From Candidatus Bipolaricaulota bacterium (lineage in GTDB: Bacteria; Bipolaricaulota; Bipolaricaulia; UBA7950; UBA9294), in NCBI GenBank assembly GCA_018399865.1, contig JAGYNL010000034.1, positions 1-5,586 on the forward strand: a stretch of 5,586 nt of DNA. The letters run 5' to 3'. The translations under genes and the position numbers were made by a program. Shown here piece by piece: positions 1 through 5,566 of the stretch. Under the pieces are notes generated by a model that was not told where the DNA came from, searched no databases, and saw nothing but the letters and a program-made list of their open reading frames with translations. Position 1 is the first letter of the stretch. Each line of letters begins with the position of its first letter.

Positions 1-101
1 GCTTCCTTGGTGTACAACTCTGATGCAGTGGAGGCTATCCGGGTGAAGGAATTGTCAATTGATGATGCGAGCTGCTGAAAGTATTTCGCCCTGTTAATCA
101 T
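1..101 (-). CDS. 5' part of a further virion gene, cut by window end
   Basis: The first 33 full codons of a gene that leaves the window at position 1: MINRAKYFQQLASSIDNSFT, then RIASTASELYTKE. There is no stop in the frame. The fragment is polar and helix-prone with no signal peptide or membrane segment. The ATG at 101-99 has AGGAG 8 bases upstream and the start lies 11 bases after the ejection gene stop, so it is a genuine cotranscribed gene. By position in podovirus gene order it could be a second internal virion or ejection protein (T7 gp15 or gp16 position), but the visible part is too short for a family call. Confidence 0.7.
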   Translation of the reverse strand, partial: MINRAKYFQQLASSIDNSFTRIASTASELYTKE

Positions 102-109
102 GTATATAG

Positions 110-114
110 CTCCT
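110..114 (-). promoter_or_regulatory. Shine-Dalgarno site of the truncated gene, fused to stop
   Basis: AGGAG overlaps the ejection gene stop TAG (115-113), giving TAGGAG, with an 8-base spacer to the ATG at 101. It is the main evidence that the short open frame at the window edge is a real gene. Confidence 0.75.
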
Positions 115-970
115 AGTCAAACTGATTGCCGAACGAATAGCCCTTCATGGCCCAATCAACGCCGCCGAGTCCTGCATTAAGTACCGTTAGCCACAATCCC
201 TCGTTCTCCAACCATGCTTTGTCCTCTTCGTTCCATGCTATATCTTGGTTAAGCTTGTCTCTCAGGTTCTGGAGCCTGGTCGATACGCCTTCTTTGCTCA
301 GATCGAGTTGTCTATTGGCTTCTCCTGCCTGTGTTACTCGCTCTGTTCCGGCGTATCGCATTTGTGCAGCTGCCTCGGTAGCGCTGGTCTTGGTGTCTGC
401 AAGCTGTCCCTCTACAATCGTGCGTGAGGCTTCCATTTGTGCCGTGGCGTTCTGTAGTTGCCTGCTGTAGAGATTCTGCTGTGCTCTTTCGGCATTCAGC
501 ACGGATCCGGTATTTCTCAGTCCTGATACCGCCTGGGCTTGTCGCGCCTGTCCAACTGCCTGGGATCCAGCTATAGTCATATCAACAAATTGGGCATTTG
601 CCTGAGCGTTCTGGAACCCGGCCTGCAGTCCAAAAATGGACATTTGCCTATTGGACCCGGTGATATATTGATCTGCGAGAAGGGTCTGCTGGGTCTGGTA
701 CCTTTCTGCCTGAGCGGTGTTCTGGGTTTTCTGCAAGTCTATGATTCGCTGATCGAGTGCGGCAAGTCCCTCGGCCTGCGTGAGCTGCATCTCCAGGGAA
801 TCGTTTTGGCGTGATAACCCGCGCTTATCCTGGTTCAGTTGAGCAAACCCATTAAGCAGCCCTACGCCCAGTCCTATTGCCGCACCGGCCACAGCCCCCC
901 AAGGCCCGAACACTGCCCCTGTCGCGGCTCCTGCTGCTCCTGCTGCTCCTGCTCCCATTACGCTGCTCAT
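113..970 (-). CDS. Probable DNA-ejection (internal virion) protein with glycine zipper
   Basis: Likely packed in the virion and ejected into the host envelope to help form a DNA channel, as T7 gp14 does; assigned by position and composition, not by a clear sequence match. The 285 residues begin with an Ala/Gly-rich segment (6-16). A hydrophobic glycine-zipper helix follows at 18-42, with Gly at 25, 29, 33, 37 and 41, every fourth residue, plus Gly18 and Gly22. Residues 44-240 are Gln/Ala/Asn-rich, predicted long helices with coiled-coil character. Near the end is a second mildly hydrophobic part (WLTVLNAGLGGVDWAMKGY, 260-278). It has no cysteine. The ATG follows GGGGGTGAT with a 5-base spacer and lies one base after the nozzle stop. 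A tail or membrane-fusion structural role is the main alternative. Confidence 0.75.
   Translation of the reverse strand: MSSVMGAGAAGAAGAATGAVFGPWGAVAGAAIGLGVGLLNGFAQLNQDKRGLSRQNDSLEMQLTQAEGLAALDQRIIDLQKTQNTAQAERYQTQQTLLADQYITGSNRQMSIFGLQAGFQNAQANAQFVDMTIAGSQAVGQARQAQAVSGLRNTGSVLNAERAQQNLYSRQLQNATAQMEASRTIVEGQLADTKTSATEAAAQMRYAGTERVTQAGEANRQLDLSKEGVSTRLQNLRDKLNQDIAWNEEDKAWLENEGLWLTVLNAGLGGVDWAMKGYSFGNQFD
927..953 (-). repeat. Three perfect 9-bp tandem repeats in the ejection gene
   Basis: GCTCCTGCT (plus strand) is repeated three times without mismatch. On the coding strand it lies in the Gly-Ala-Ala repeat at about residues 6-15, just before the glycine zipper. Because the unit is a multiple of three, gain or loss of a unit would change the protein by three residues without a frameshift. 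Confidence 0.9.
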
Positions 971-971
971 A

Positions 972-2690
972 TCACATCACCCCCACATCAGGAACGATTG
1001 CCGTTATCATAAGAGGTCGTTGTGTTGCTATAATAATCTCAAGCTGCAAATCGCTGTCGTATTCCCCCGATAGTGGGATTTTGACATCTCCGGTATACGG
1101 ATACCCGCTTAACGGGGTGTCGTTAGTGTAGAGCCTGCCCTTGTAGCCTGCAGTAAACGCGTATGAATTGACCACGCGCGCACGGATTTCGGTTGCCCGT
1201 TTCGTTCTTGTCTGGCCGGTCCCGTAGGGTCCTCCGGTGCTCAGTCGATTGAGCTTGAGGTGTGAGGTATAGAGAAATCCTATGGTATATTCGGTGTCTG
1301 CTTCGGGTGTGGTTACCAACTCCCCGGCTGAATCCATGATTACCCAATCATCGGATGCAAACGGGTATGTGATAACCGCCTCAGCGCTTGAGGTGACAAC
1401 AGAAGCGCAGTCAAGGTGGTAGACGTCCGTGTATGGCTCGTAAAGCCTCTCAAGGCGCCGTGTACTCTCCCTGGTGACCACTACATACACAATCTGACCG
1501 GTTGGCGCATCGAGCACGCATACCTGGTCAAAAGTTCCCTCCGTTTCCCATCGTGCCCAGGCAAGGACGTTATACATCCGCGAGTAGGATAGAACTTTCA
1601 GATCTCCCCCGCTCAGGACTGCGTATACCCTCGGATCCGGCGTCCTCTGGAAATCAAAGTCGATTACCGTATCCTGGAGGATATGATCAGCGTGCCAGGT
1701 AAGATCAGGTGACTGATAGCCTCCCTGCTCGGTGCTGTAATACTCGCGTATCTTCTTGAGGTCTGACTGCACAAACAGGACGGCATTGCTTACCACCTTG
1801 CCCTGGATGGGTGCTGATCCAAACCTTGACTGCAGCTGCGCGTATTGATTGAGCGCATCGATGTTCCCCGGAATGATATATTCCCCGGTAAGCGTTCCCA
1901 CAACAATATCTCTCTGCCCGGATATCCACATGATCTCTTCATTTTTATCGCTGCCGAGGGTAATCTCGATCGCATGGTCGGGATTGATCACCTCTTCATC
2001 GATAGTTACTGTTTCATACTCCGGGATTGATACGTCGTCCCATGTTGCCGGGTCTGTATATTCGATCGTATCGATAGACTCTATCGAGTAGTCGGTAAAG
2101 TTGTCATAGTCAAACGGTACGGATCCCCATATCGTAGCAGGCTGACTGGTAGTGGATGCCAGCCAGAGCCGTGAGGATACGATTGCACAGGTCTTAGGAT
2201 AATTGCCCGTTGAGTTAAACGGGACCGTCTGCCCCGATCTGTAGGTATAGGAAAGAACTGCCCAGGTAAAGGTACTCCCGGATAGTGAGAGCTCGCGCAC
2301 CGGATAATCCTGATGGGTAAAGAATATCCTGTCGTAGCTCTGCGTATGGTGTATATCATCCAGGGCTGAGGTGGGATAAGGGGTAACAAGTTCTGTGACT
2401 CCAGCAGTGAATTCAACAAGCTCATCATCCTGCCAGATCCTGAGCTTGAGATTGCTGAACTCCAAAAGGAAGTAGTTCGTCGCGTCCACTACAAACGGGA
2501 TCAGGCGCACCTTTCCCGGGAGGTCAGCGATATACTGCGTTCCCGGCCGTCTCCTGGCTCCTCCCTGCGTCATGGGCTGAAAGTTTTGCAGCAGCTCTGC
2601 ACTCTTGTTGTATATGGCGAGGTCTGTGCGTCCAGAAAGTTTTTGAGATATCTCTCCTGCAGTGAAATCATTGAATATTGGGTTCTGCAT
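972..2690 (-). CDS. Tail tubular protein B / nozzle (stabilisation) protein (T7 gp12-like)
   Basis: Probable nozzle of the short tail, below the adaptor ring. The 572-residue product starts MQNPIFNDFTAGEISQKLSG and carries family patterns: QGGARRRPGTQYIA (42-55), RLWLASTTSQPATIWGS (174-190), MWISGQRDIVVGTLTGEY (254-271), VLFVQSDLKKIREYY (304-318), DLTWHADHIL (329-338) and GGPYGTGQTRTKR (486-498). It is mostly beta-rich with no membrane segment. Two starts are possible. The ATG at 2705 adds five residues (MVDRL) but has no good SD. The ATG at 2690 has GGTGG 8 bases upstream, overlaps the adaptor stop, and gives the usual family N-terminus, so I chose it. An acidic stretch near residues 212-246 looks inserted compared with relatives as I recall them. 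The next gene begins one base after the TGA. Confidence 0.9.
   Translation of the reverse strand: MQNPIFNDFTAGEISQKLSGRTDLAIYNKSAELLQNFQPMTQGGARRRPGTQYIADLPGKVRLIPFVVDATNYFLLEFSNLKLRIWQDDELVEFTAGVTELVTPYPTSALDDIHHTQSYDRIFFTHQDYPVRELSLSGSTFTWAVLSYTYRSGQTVPFNSTGNYPKTCAIVSSRLWLASTTSQPATIWGSVPFDYDNFTDYSIESIDTIEYTDPATWDDVSIPEYETVTIDEEVINPDHAIEITLGSDKNEEIMWISGQRDIVVGTLTGEYIIPGNIDALNQYAQLQSRFGSAPIQGKVVSNAVLFVQSDLKKIREYYSTEQGGYQSPDLTWHADHILQDTVIDFDFQRTPDPRVYAVLSGGDLKVLSYSRMYNVLAWARWETEGTFDQVCVLDAPTGQIVYVVVTRESTRRLERLYEPYTDVYHLDCASVVTSSAEAVITYPFASDDWVIMDSAGELVTTPEADTEYTIGFLYTSHLKLNRLSTGGPYGTGQTRTKRATEIRARVVNSYAFTAGYKGRLYTNDTPLSGYPYTGDVKIPLSGEYDSDLQLEIIIATQRPLMITAIVPDVGVM
976..984 (-). promoter_or_regulatory. 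Shine-Dalgarno site of the ejection gene
   Basis: GGGGGTGAT, one mismatch from GGAGGTGAT, lies 5 bases before the ATG at 970. It sits inside the last codons of the nozzle gene, so ribosomes translating that gene pass over it. It supports Met1 rather than Met5 as the start. Confidence 0.7.
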
Positions 2691-3244
2691 CAGTCGGTCC
2701 ACCATCCGCTTGAACTGTCGCCGTCTCCAAGCTGCTGTTCAACGCGGTCCTTCTCGTTCGAGAGCAGTATACGGAACTGCTGCAGCATTTCCATGGCCTT
2801 GTTGGTATCCTGGGTAATTGACGGGGCGAGGTAATAGGCAAGAAGGAAGGCTGCTATATGGCCTACCTCTTCCGGGATAGAATCGCTTGCTGGCTCTGTC
2901 GAATATAGTATATCTGGCTGTGATTCGTTGGTATGCAGCACGTCATCTATCAGCTTCCAGCCGGTTTTCTTTCCATTTACCTCAAACAGGTGAAACACAT
3001 CGCCAGGGAGCGCGTAGGCATAGACCATGCCGGTGTTAGGGTATACCGGGGTAACTTCATCGGTAGATTCGAGTTCGAGAACCTGCAGGGTTTCTGACCA
3101 GGGTGCCTCACGCAAAACCTGCTTGATGGCAAACGGCAGATGCAAGGATGCGAGCGTGCCATTCCGAGTGGACTCCCCCCAGGTTGAGAGCGGTGACCCG
3201 TTGAGCAGGTTGATGGCGGCATTAGCTACTTGCAGTCTGGTCAT
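2690..3244 (-). CDS. Tail tubular protein A / head-tail adaptor (T7 gp11-like)
   Basis: Probable adaptor that forms the ring joining the portal to the tail nozzle of a short-tailed phage. The 184-residue length matches the family (about 190-200). Recognisable features: an N-terminal helix with NAAINLLNGSPLSTWGEST (8-26), a helix leading into VLREAPWSE (43-51), the conserved YAYALPGDVFHLFEV (75-89), and a long C-terminal helical part HIAAFLLAYYLAPSITQD (129-146) followed by a charged amphipathic helix. The tail is Gly/Ser-rich and ends WWTD. It is soluble with no signal peptide. The ATG at 3244 has only a modest SD (GGAAG, 4-base spacer), weaker than those of the capsid genes, which would suit the lower copy number of an adaptor. 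Its TGA overlaps the preferred ATG of the next gene by one base (TGATG), so the two tail genes look coupled. Confidence 0.88.
   Translation of the reverse strand: MTRLQVANAAINLLNGSPLSTWGESTRNGTLASLHLPFAIKQVLREAPWSETLQVLELESTDEVTPVYPNTGMVYAYALPGDVFHLFEVNGKKTGWKLIDDVLHTNESQPDILYSTEPASDSIPEEVGHIAAFLLAYYLAPSITQDTNKAMEMLQQFRILLSNEKDRVEQQLGDGDSSSGWWTD
2699..2703 (-). promoter_or_regulatory. Probable Shine-Dalgarno site of the nozzle gene
   Basis: GGTGG on the minus strand, 8 bases before the ATG at 2690-2688. It overlaps the alternative ATG at 2705-2703, so use of one start would hinder the other. It favours the shorter product, though the match is only moderate. Confidence 0.5.
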
Positions 3245-3262
3245 GGCGCTTCCATATAATTT

Positions 3263-3284
3263 GGCAGGGGATTGCTCCCCCGCC
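3263..3284 (-). other. GC-rich hairpin between capsid and tail modules
   Basis: The minus strand forms an 8-pair stem (GGCGGGGG with CCCCTGCC, including one G-T wobble) around the 6-base loop AGCAAT. It lies in the 55-base gap after the small gene stop and ends 18 bases before the tail adaptor ATG. The bases that follow are AAATTATATGG, not a T run, so it is not a standard intrinsic terminator. It may be an RNA processing or stability element, a partial attenuator, or a translation modulator. The stem is seen directly; the role is inference. Confidence 0.55.
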
Positions 3285-3299
3285 AGTCGATATTGCTAA

Positions 3300-3452
3300 T
3301 TAGGCTTTTTTACTGCCTGATTCCTTCTTCTCGTTGGCCGGCCTGAAACACGGATGGCCCTCGGTCCTCTTCTCGGTCGATTCGATTACATCACCTGGCT
3401 GATGGACCTTACCCAGGTGGTAACATTCTTTCGTGCAAATGTATTGTGCCAT
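3300..3452 (-). CDS. Small Cys/His-containing phage protein of unknown role
   Basis: A 50-residue protein, not assigned to a family with confidence. It begins MAQYICTKECYHLGKVHQPG and continues DVIESTEKRTEGHPCF; the C-terminus is strongly charged (NEKKESGSKKA). It has three cysteines (6, 10, 35) and three histidines (12, 17, 33). The Cys6-x3-Cys10 pair with His12 or His33 and Cys35 could bind a metal, but that is inference. The pattern of a short strand, a turn and GDVIE (20-24) resembles short proteins often found between capsid or cement genes and tail adaptor genes in podoviruses. The gene is convincing because AGGAGG lies 5 bases before the ATG and it fits tightly behind the cement stop (13 bases). 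A role in head completion or as a minor capsid part is a guess from position only. Confidence 0.8.
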   Translation of the reverse strand: MAQYICTKECYHLGKVHQPGDVIESTEKRTEGHPCFRPANEKKESGSKKA

Positions 3453-3457
3453 AAGCT

Positions 3458-3463
3458 CCTCCT
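3458..3463 (-). promoter_or_regulatory. Strong Shine-Dalgarno site of the 50-residue gene
   Basis: AGGAGG, the best match to the anti-SD core in the window, with a 5-base spacer (AGCTT) to the ATG at 3452. It supports real and probably abundant translation of the small protein. Confidence 0.85.
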
Positions 3464-3465
3464 AC

Positions 3466-3843
3466 TTACGCTACGTCAAGATAAGTCGACAGCGCACCGG
3501 CAGTCATGTCTGCGACGCCAACAGTGTAGGTGACCTTTAGCCATCTCATAGTGTTGGCAGGCAGCACCATGTCGATCAGGGTTGCGCCCTTTGTTAACGA
3601 TGCCTTTGCGGTCGCTCCAAGGCTGTACAGGGTCAGAGTTGTAGATCCGTCTGTAGCTCCTGAATATACGGCAATCGCGAGCGTTGCAGCTCCGTCTGAG
3701 GTGAATGCTGTGTTGATAATGCATTTCAGTCGTATCGGGGTGCCTGGTCCATACCCGGCAAGCCCGATGTCAAAAGTGTCAGAAGATGCGCCCGCAGTGG
3801 TTAGCTCCTTCTCTTCGGATATCATCAATTGATTGTCAATCAT
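3466..3843 (-). CDS. Capsid cement (decoration) protein, Bbp16 family
   Basis: Probable cement protein that binds the outside of the expanded capsid and clamps neighbouring subunits, as Bbp16 does in Bordetella phage BPP-1. The 125-residue product opens with MIDNQLMISEEKELT, a typical Bbp16-like start, then DTFDIGLAGYGPGTPIRLKC (22-41), NTAFTSDGAATLAIAVYSG (44-62) and MRWLKVTYTVG (99-109). Alternating hydrophobic residues, with many Thr, Ala and Gly, predict an all-beta sandwich. The frame is open 40 codons further upstream, inside the capsid gene, but that extension is basic, unlike the family, and has no SD site. The ATG at 3843-3841 has AAGGAG 6 bases before it. It lies between capsid and a small gene, the usual place for a cement gene. 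Family assignment is from memory of the sequence pattern. Confidence 0.9.
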   Translation of the reverse strand: MIDNQLMISEEKELTTAGASSDTFDIGLAGYGPGTPIRLKCIINTAFTSDGAATLAIAVYSGATDGSTTLTLYSLGATAKASLTKGATLIDMVLPANTMRWLKVTYTVGVADMTAGALSTYLDVA

Positions 3844-3849
3844 ATACGG

Positions 3850-3855
3850 CTCCTT
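3850..3855 (-). promoter_or_regulatory. Shine-Dalgarno site that fixes the cement gene start
   Basis: AAGGAG on the minus strand with a 6-base spacer to the ATG at 3843. It shares bases with the capsid stop TAA (3856-3854), giving TAAGGAG. It decides in favour of the 125-residue product over a 165-residue version starting at 3963. Confidence 0.85.
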
Positions 3856-4810
3856 ATGACAATTCGTCTTCGGTTGCGAGAAGCTTCTCGCAGGTGAAAA
3901 TCGGCACGCCTTTAAAATAGTAAAGGTCGAAGCCGAACGGGCTTTCCGGCAGATACCGGACATTAGTTTTTGCGTCAGTTACCTGCTCGAGGTAATCCCT
4001 GATTGTCTGAGAAACCAGGATCACTCTCTGGCCATGGCCTGGGAGCCGGTTGATTGCAGCAGAGACCGAATCGAGGGCTGTAGTAACCGCAGCTTCGGTC
4101 GCATCGATGTTGGCGATTCTTTTTACCGCGCGGGTGTCTTTGATTGCGAGCCCGATGCGGAAGGTGAATTTGGACCGGTAGACCTCTTTGATTGCTCCTG
4201 AAGAGTTTACCGTTCTCTCTTTGGGAAACAGCTCAACGTTCAGACCGACTTCCTTGCTCTCTTTGGGGTAGATCCCGTATAGGCCGTGTGGGCCGAGTTC
4301 GCACACCCATATTGACGATTGGTCACCATCGGAGTCACCGCCGACATCATAGACCGAATCAGTTGCAATAGCGCTGTATCTCGTCGCCAATCCGTCGATA
4401 GATGCAGGGTCGTCTGCAAGGCTCTGGTAAAACAATGCTGTCTCAAGCTGCTGGCTCATGCCCTCAACGTGAGCAAGGTCTTCCATTTTCCGATAGGCCT
4501 TTTTGTCCGGTGCAATATCGTACTCAGAGGAATCCATTTCGGACCATCCGACAAGTTCCCCGATCGGCTCTTTGATCTGTACCACGTCAGACTTGTTAGG
4601 GGAAACATATTCACCCATCTGTCTCCAGGTACCGGTCGGCAGGGATCCTCTCCGCGCTACGGTATGTGAGTTAAGGTCTGTGGACGGAAAGAAAGGCATC
4701 ATTCGTATGAGCGGGATCTTGCGGTCCAGCACTTCTGCCACGTCCATGACCTTGTTGTTGTTCGTCCTCTTGGCTAAATCCAGGAGGGTTAGGGAGGTTG
4801 GTGCAGCCAT
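3854..4810 (-). CDS. Major capsid protein, epsilon15 gp7 / BPP-1 type
   Basis: Main shell subunit of the head, expected to have the HK97 fold. The 318-residue length is close to epsilon15 gp7 (about 335). Patterns I recall from this family: LTLLDLAKRTNN (7-18) at the N-terminus, MPFFPSTDLNSHTVARRGSLP (start near 38), PTGTWRQMGEYVSPNKSDVV (58-77), the acidic loop GGDSDGDQSSIWV (157-169), GPHGLYGIYPK (173-183), and AIKDTRAVKRIANID (222-236). The C-terminal part ends with YYFKGVPIFTCEKLL. Known for the family: in phage BPP-1 this capsid protein has a circularly permuted HK97 topology; whether that holds here is inference. The ATG at 4810-4808 has AGGAG 7 bases upstream, overlapping the scaffold stop codon, so the two genes are probably translationally coupled. 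The cement gene follows after 10 bases. The stop is TAA at 3856-3854. Confidence 0.93.
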   Translation of the reverse strand: MAAPTSLTLLDLAKRTNNNKVMDVAEVLDRKIPLIRMMPFFPSTDLNSHTVARRGSLPTGTWRQMGEYVSPNKSDVVQIKEPIGELVGWSEMDSSEYDIAPDKKAYRKMEDLAHVEGMSQQLETALFYQSLADDPASIDGLATRYSAIATDSVYDVGGDSDGDQSSIWVCELGPHGLYGIYPKESKEVGLNVELFPKERTVNSSGAIKEVYRSKFTFRIGLAIKDTRAVKRIANIDATEAAVTTALDSVSAAINRLPGHGQRVILVSQTIRDYLEQVTDAKTNVRYLPESPFGFDLYYFKGVPIFTCEKLLATEDELS

Positions 4811-4817
4811 TAGCTAG

Positions 4818-4822
4818 CTCCT
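4818..4822 (-). promoter_or_regulatory. Shine-Dalgarno site of the capsid gene, fused to scaffold stop
   Basis: The minus strand reads TAGGAGCTAGCTAATG. The scaffold stop TAG (4823-4821) supplies the first bases of AGGAG, and the capsid ATG follows after a 7-base spacer. This arrangement suits termination-reinitiation, so ribosomes finishing scaffold could start capsid directly. Capsid protein is needed in excess of scaffold, so independent initiation at this strong site is also likely. Confidence 0.8.
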
Positions 4823-5552
4823 ATTCTGGATAGTCCCAACCATCGGCATGCTGCGTCTTGCCTTCTCCACCCTTTGGCACGTCTGGAGCGGTCGCCATCC
4901 CGTATTGTGCGAGAAACTTGGCAATCGCCGGGTTGTTGAAATGACCGAATTGTCGGAACAGCTTATTCAGCTCAGGGGGAACGTCCTTCGCCCCGCGCTT
5001 CATGTAGTTCTTCATTTCGTCATATCTATCCCCGTATTCCTTTTTCAATGCTGCCTCACAATCATTTGCAGATCCGGTAAACATTGCGCTCTCAATCACT
5101 TTGGCCGCATCGTTGGCGGTACCCATGACCTGAGCAAGCTTAGCCAGCTGCTTATTGTTCAGCCCCATTTCGTGCGCAACGGTGCGTAGGTTCGCTGCTA
5201 CATCTTCTGTGAGTTCGCTATCCAATTCGTAGTCATCTGGTTTTTCGGGACGCCCTAATTTTTTGTAGAGCTCTTCCCAAGCCTCCGCATCATCGTCTGC
5301 AGGTACAGCAAACTCTCCCTGGCTTCCATCTCCCCGATCAAGAACTGCCCTGGCCATGGCTGCAATACTGTCGTACTGATCTAGATCCTTGTTGGTTTTC
5401 AGGTCGTCTGGAAGTTGGGCCTTCCATTTCGGCGGTTGTGCAACGTCGGTCTGCTTACTGTCAGAACCGTCGTGGCTTTCATTCGCCTGGTTGCTCTCAG
5501 GTGTGGCATCATCTGCCAGCCCATCAATAAAACCAGTCTTTTCTTGTTCCAC
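4821..5552 (-). CDS. Phage capsid scaffolding protein
   Basis: Probable scaffolding protein that directs procapsid assembly of the capsid protein encoded 10 bases downstream and is then lost. The 243-residue product is soluble and has no membrane segment or signal peptide. Residues 1-40 are acidic and polar, likely disordered. Next comes a block typical of podovirus scaffold proteins: PKWKAQLPDDL (41-51), a helix near 61-72, then VPADDDAEAWEELYKKLGRP (83-102) and PDDYEL. Residues 113-220 are mostly predicted helix, including KKEYGDRYDEMKNYM (170-184), and the tail ends in GWDYPE. The start is GTG at 5552-5550, chosen because AGAGGAG lies 7 bases upstream and no ATG in this frame fits. The frame stays open upstream to the window edge, so a longer start cannot be fully excluded. 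Identity rests on recalled family pattern plus position before the capsid gene; no search was run. Confidence 0.85.
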   Translation of the reverse strand: MEQEKTGFIDGLADDATPESNQANESHDGSDSKQTDVAQPPKWKAQLPDDLKTNKDLDQYDSIAAMARAVLDRGDGSQGEFAVPADDDAEAWEELYKKLGRPEKPDDYELDSELTEDVAANLRTVAHEMGLNNKQLAKLAQVMGTANDAAKVIESAMFTGSANDCEAALKKEYGDRYDEMKNYMKRGAKDVPPELNKLFRQFGHFNNPAIAKFLAQYGMATAPDVPKGGEGKTQHADGWDYPE

Positions 5553-5559
5553 TTGATCA

Positions 5560-5566
5560 CTCCTCT
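5560..5566 (-). promoter_or_regulatory. Shine-Dalgarno site of the scaffold gene
   Basis: AGAGGAG on the minus strand, 7 bases before the GTG at 5552-5550. It is the main support for the GTG start, because the frame has no stop between this codon and the window edge. Confidence 0.75.

Noticed and set aside
147..470. Plus-strand open frame of 107 codons opposite the ejection gene.
   Set aside because: Its composition is an antisense mirror of a well-supported gene, with no SD site and no plus-strand operon.
877..1131. Plus-strand open frame of 84 codons with a leucine run that looks like a membrane segment.
   Set aside because: The leucine run is the reverse reading of the Gly/Ala repeat of the ejection gene; there is no SD site or promoter and it spans two real genes on the other strand.
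2081..2428. Minus-strand open frame of 115 codons inside the nozzle gene in another frame.
   Set aside because: The nozzle frame matches its family throughout this part; the alternative product is Pro/Arg-rich with no SD site.
3230..3260. Plus-strand TATAAT at 3255-3260 with TTGCAG upstream, resembling a promoter.
   Set aside because: The -35 match is only three of six, the spacer is 19 bases, and no plus-strand gene lies downstream.
3263..3311. Hairpin followed by a T run at 3306-3311 on the plus strand, possibly a terminator for plus-strand transcription.
   Set aside because: The T run is over 20 bases from the stem, and the T bases are the Lys codons of the small gene read in reverse.
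3844..3963. A 40-codon upstream extension of the cement gene, starting at an ATG at 3963 inside the capsid gene.
   Set aside because: It overlaps the capsid C-terminus in another frame, has basic low-quality sequence, lacks an SD site, and the ATG at 3843 has AAGGAG and the family N-terminus.
4319..4817. Two overlapping plus-strand open frames of 116 and 104 codons opposite the capsid gene.
   Set aside because: Both are antisense to a clearly recognised capsid gene and have no SD site; antisense frames are common opposite codon-biased genes.
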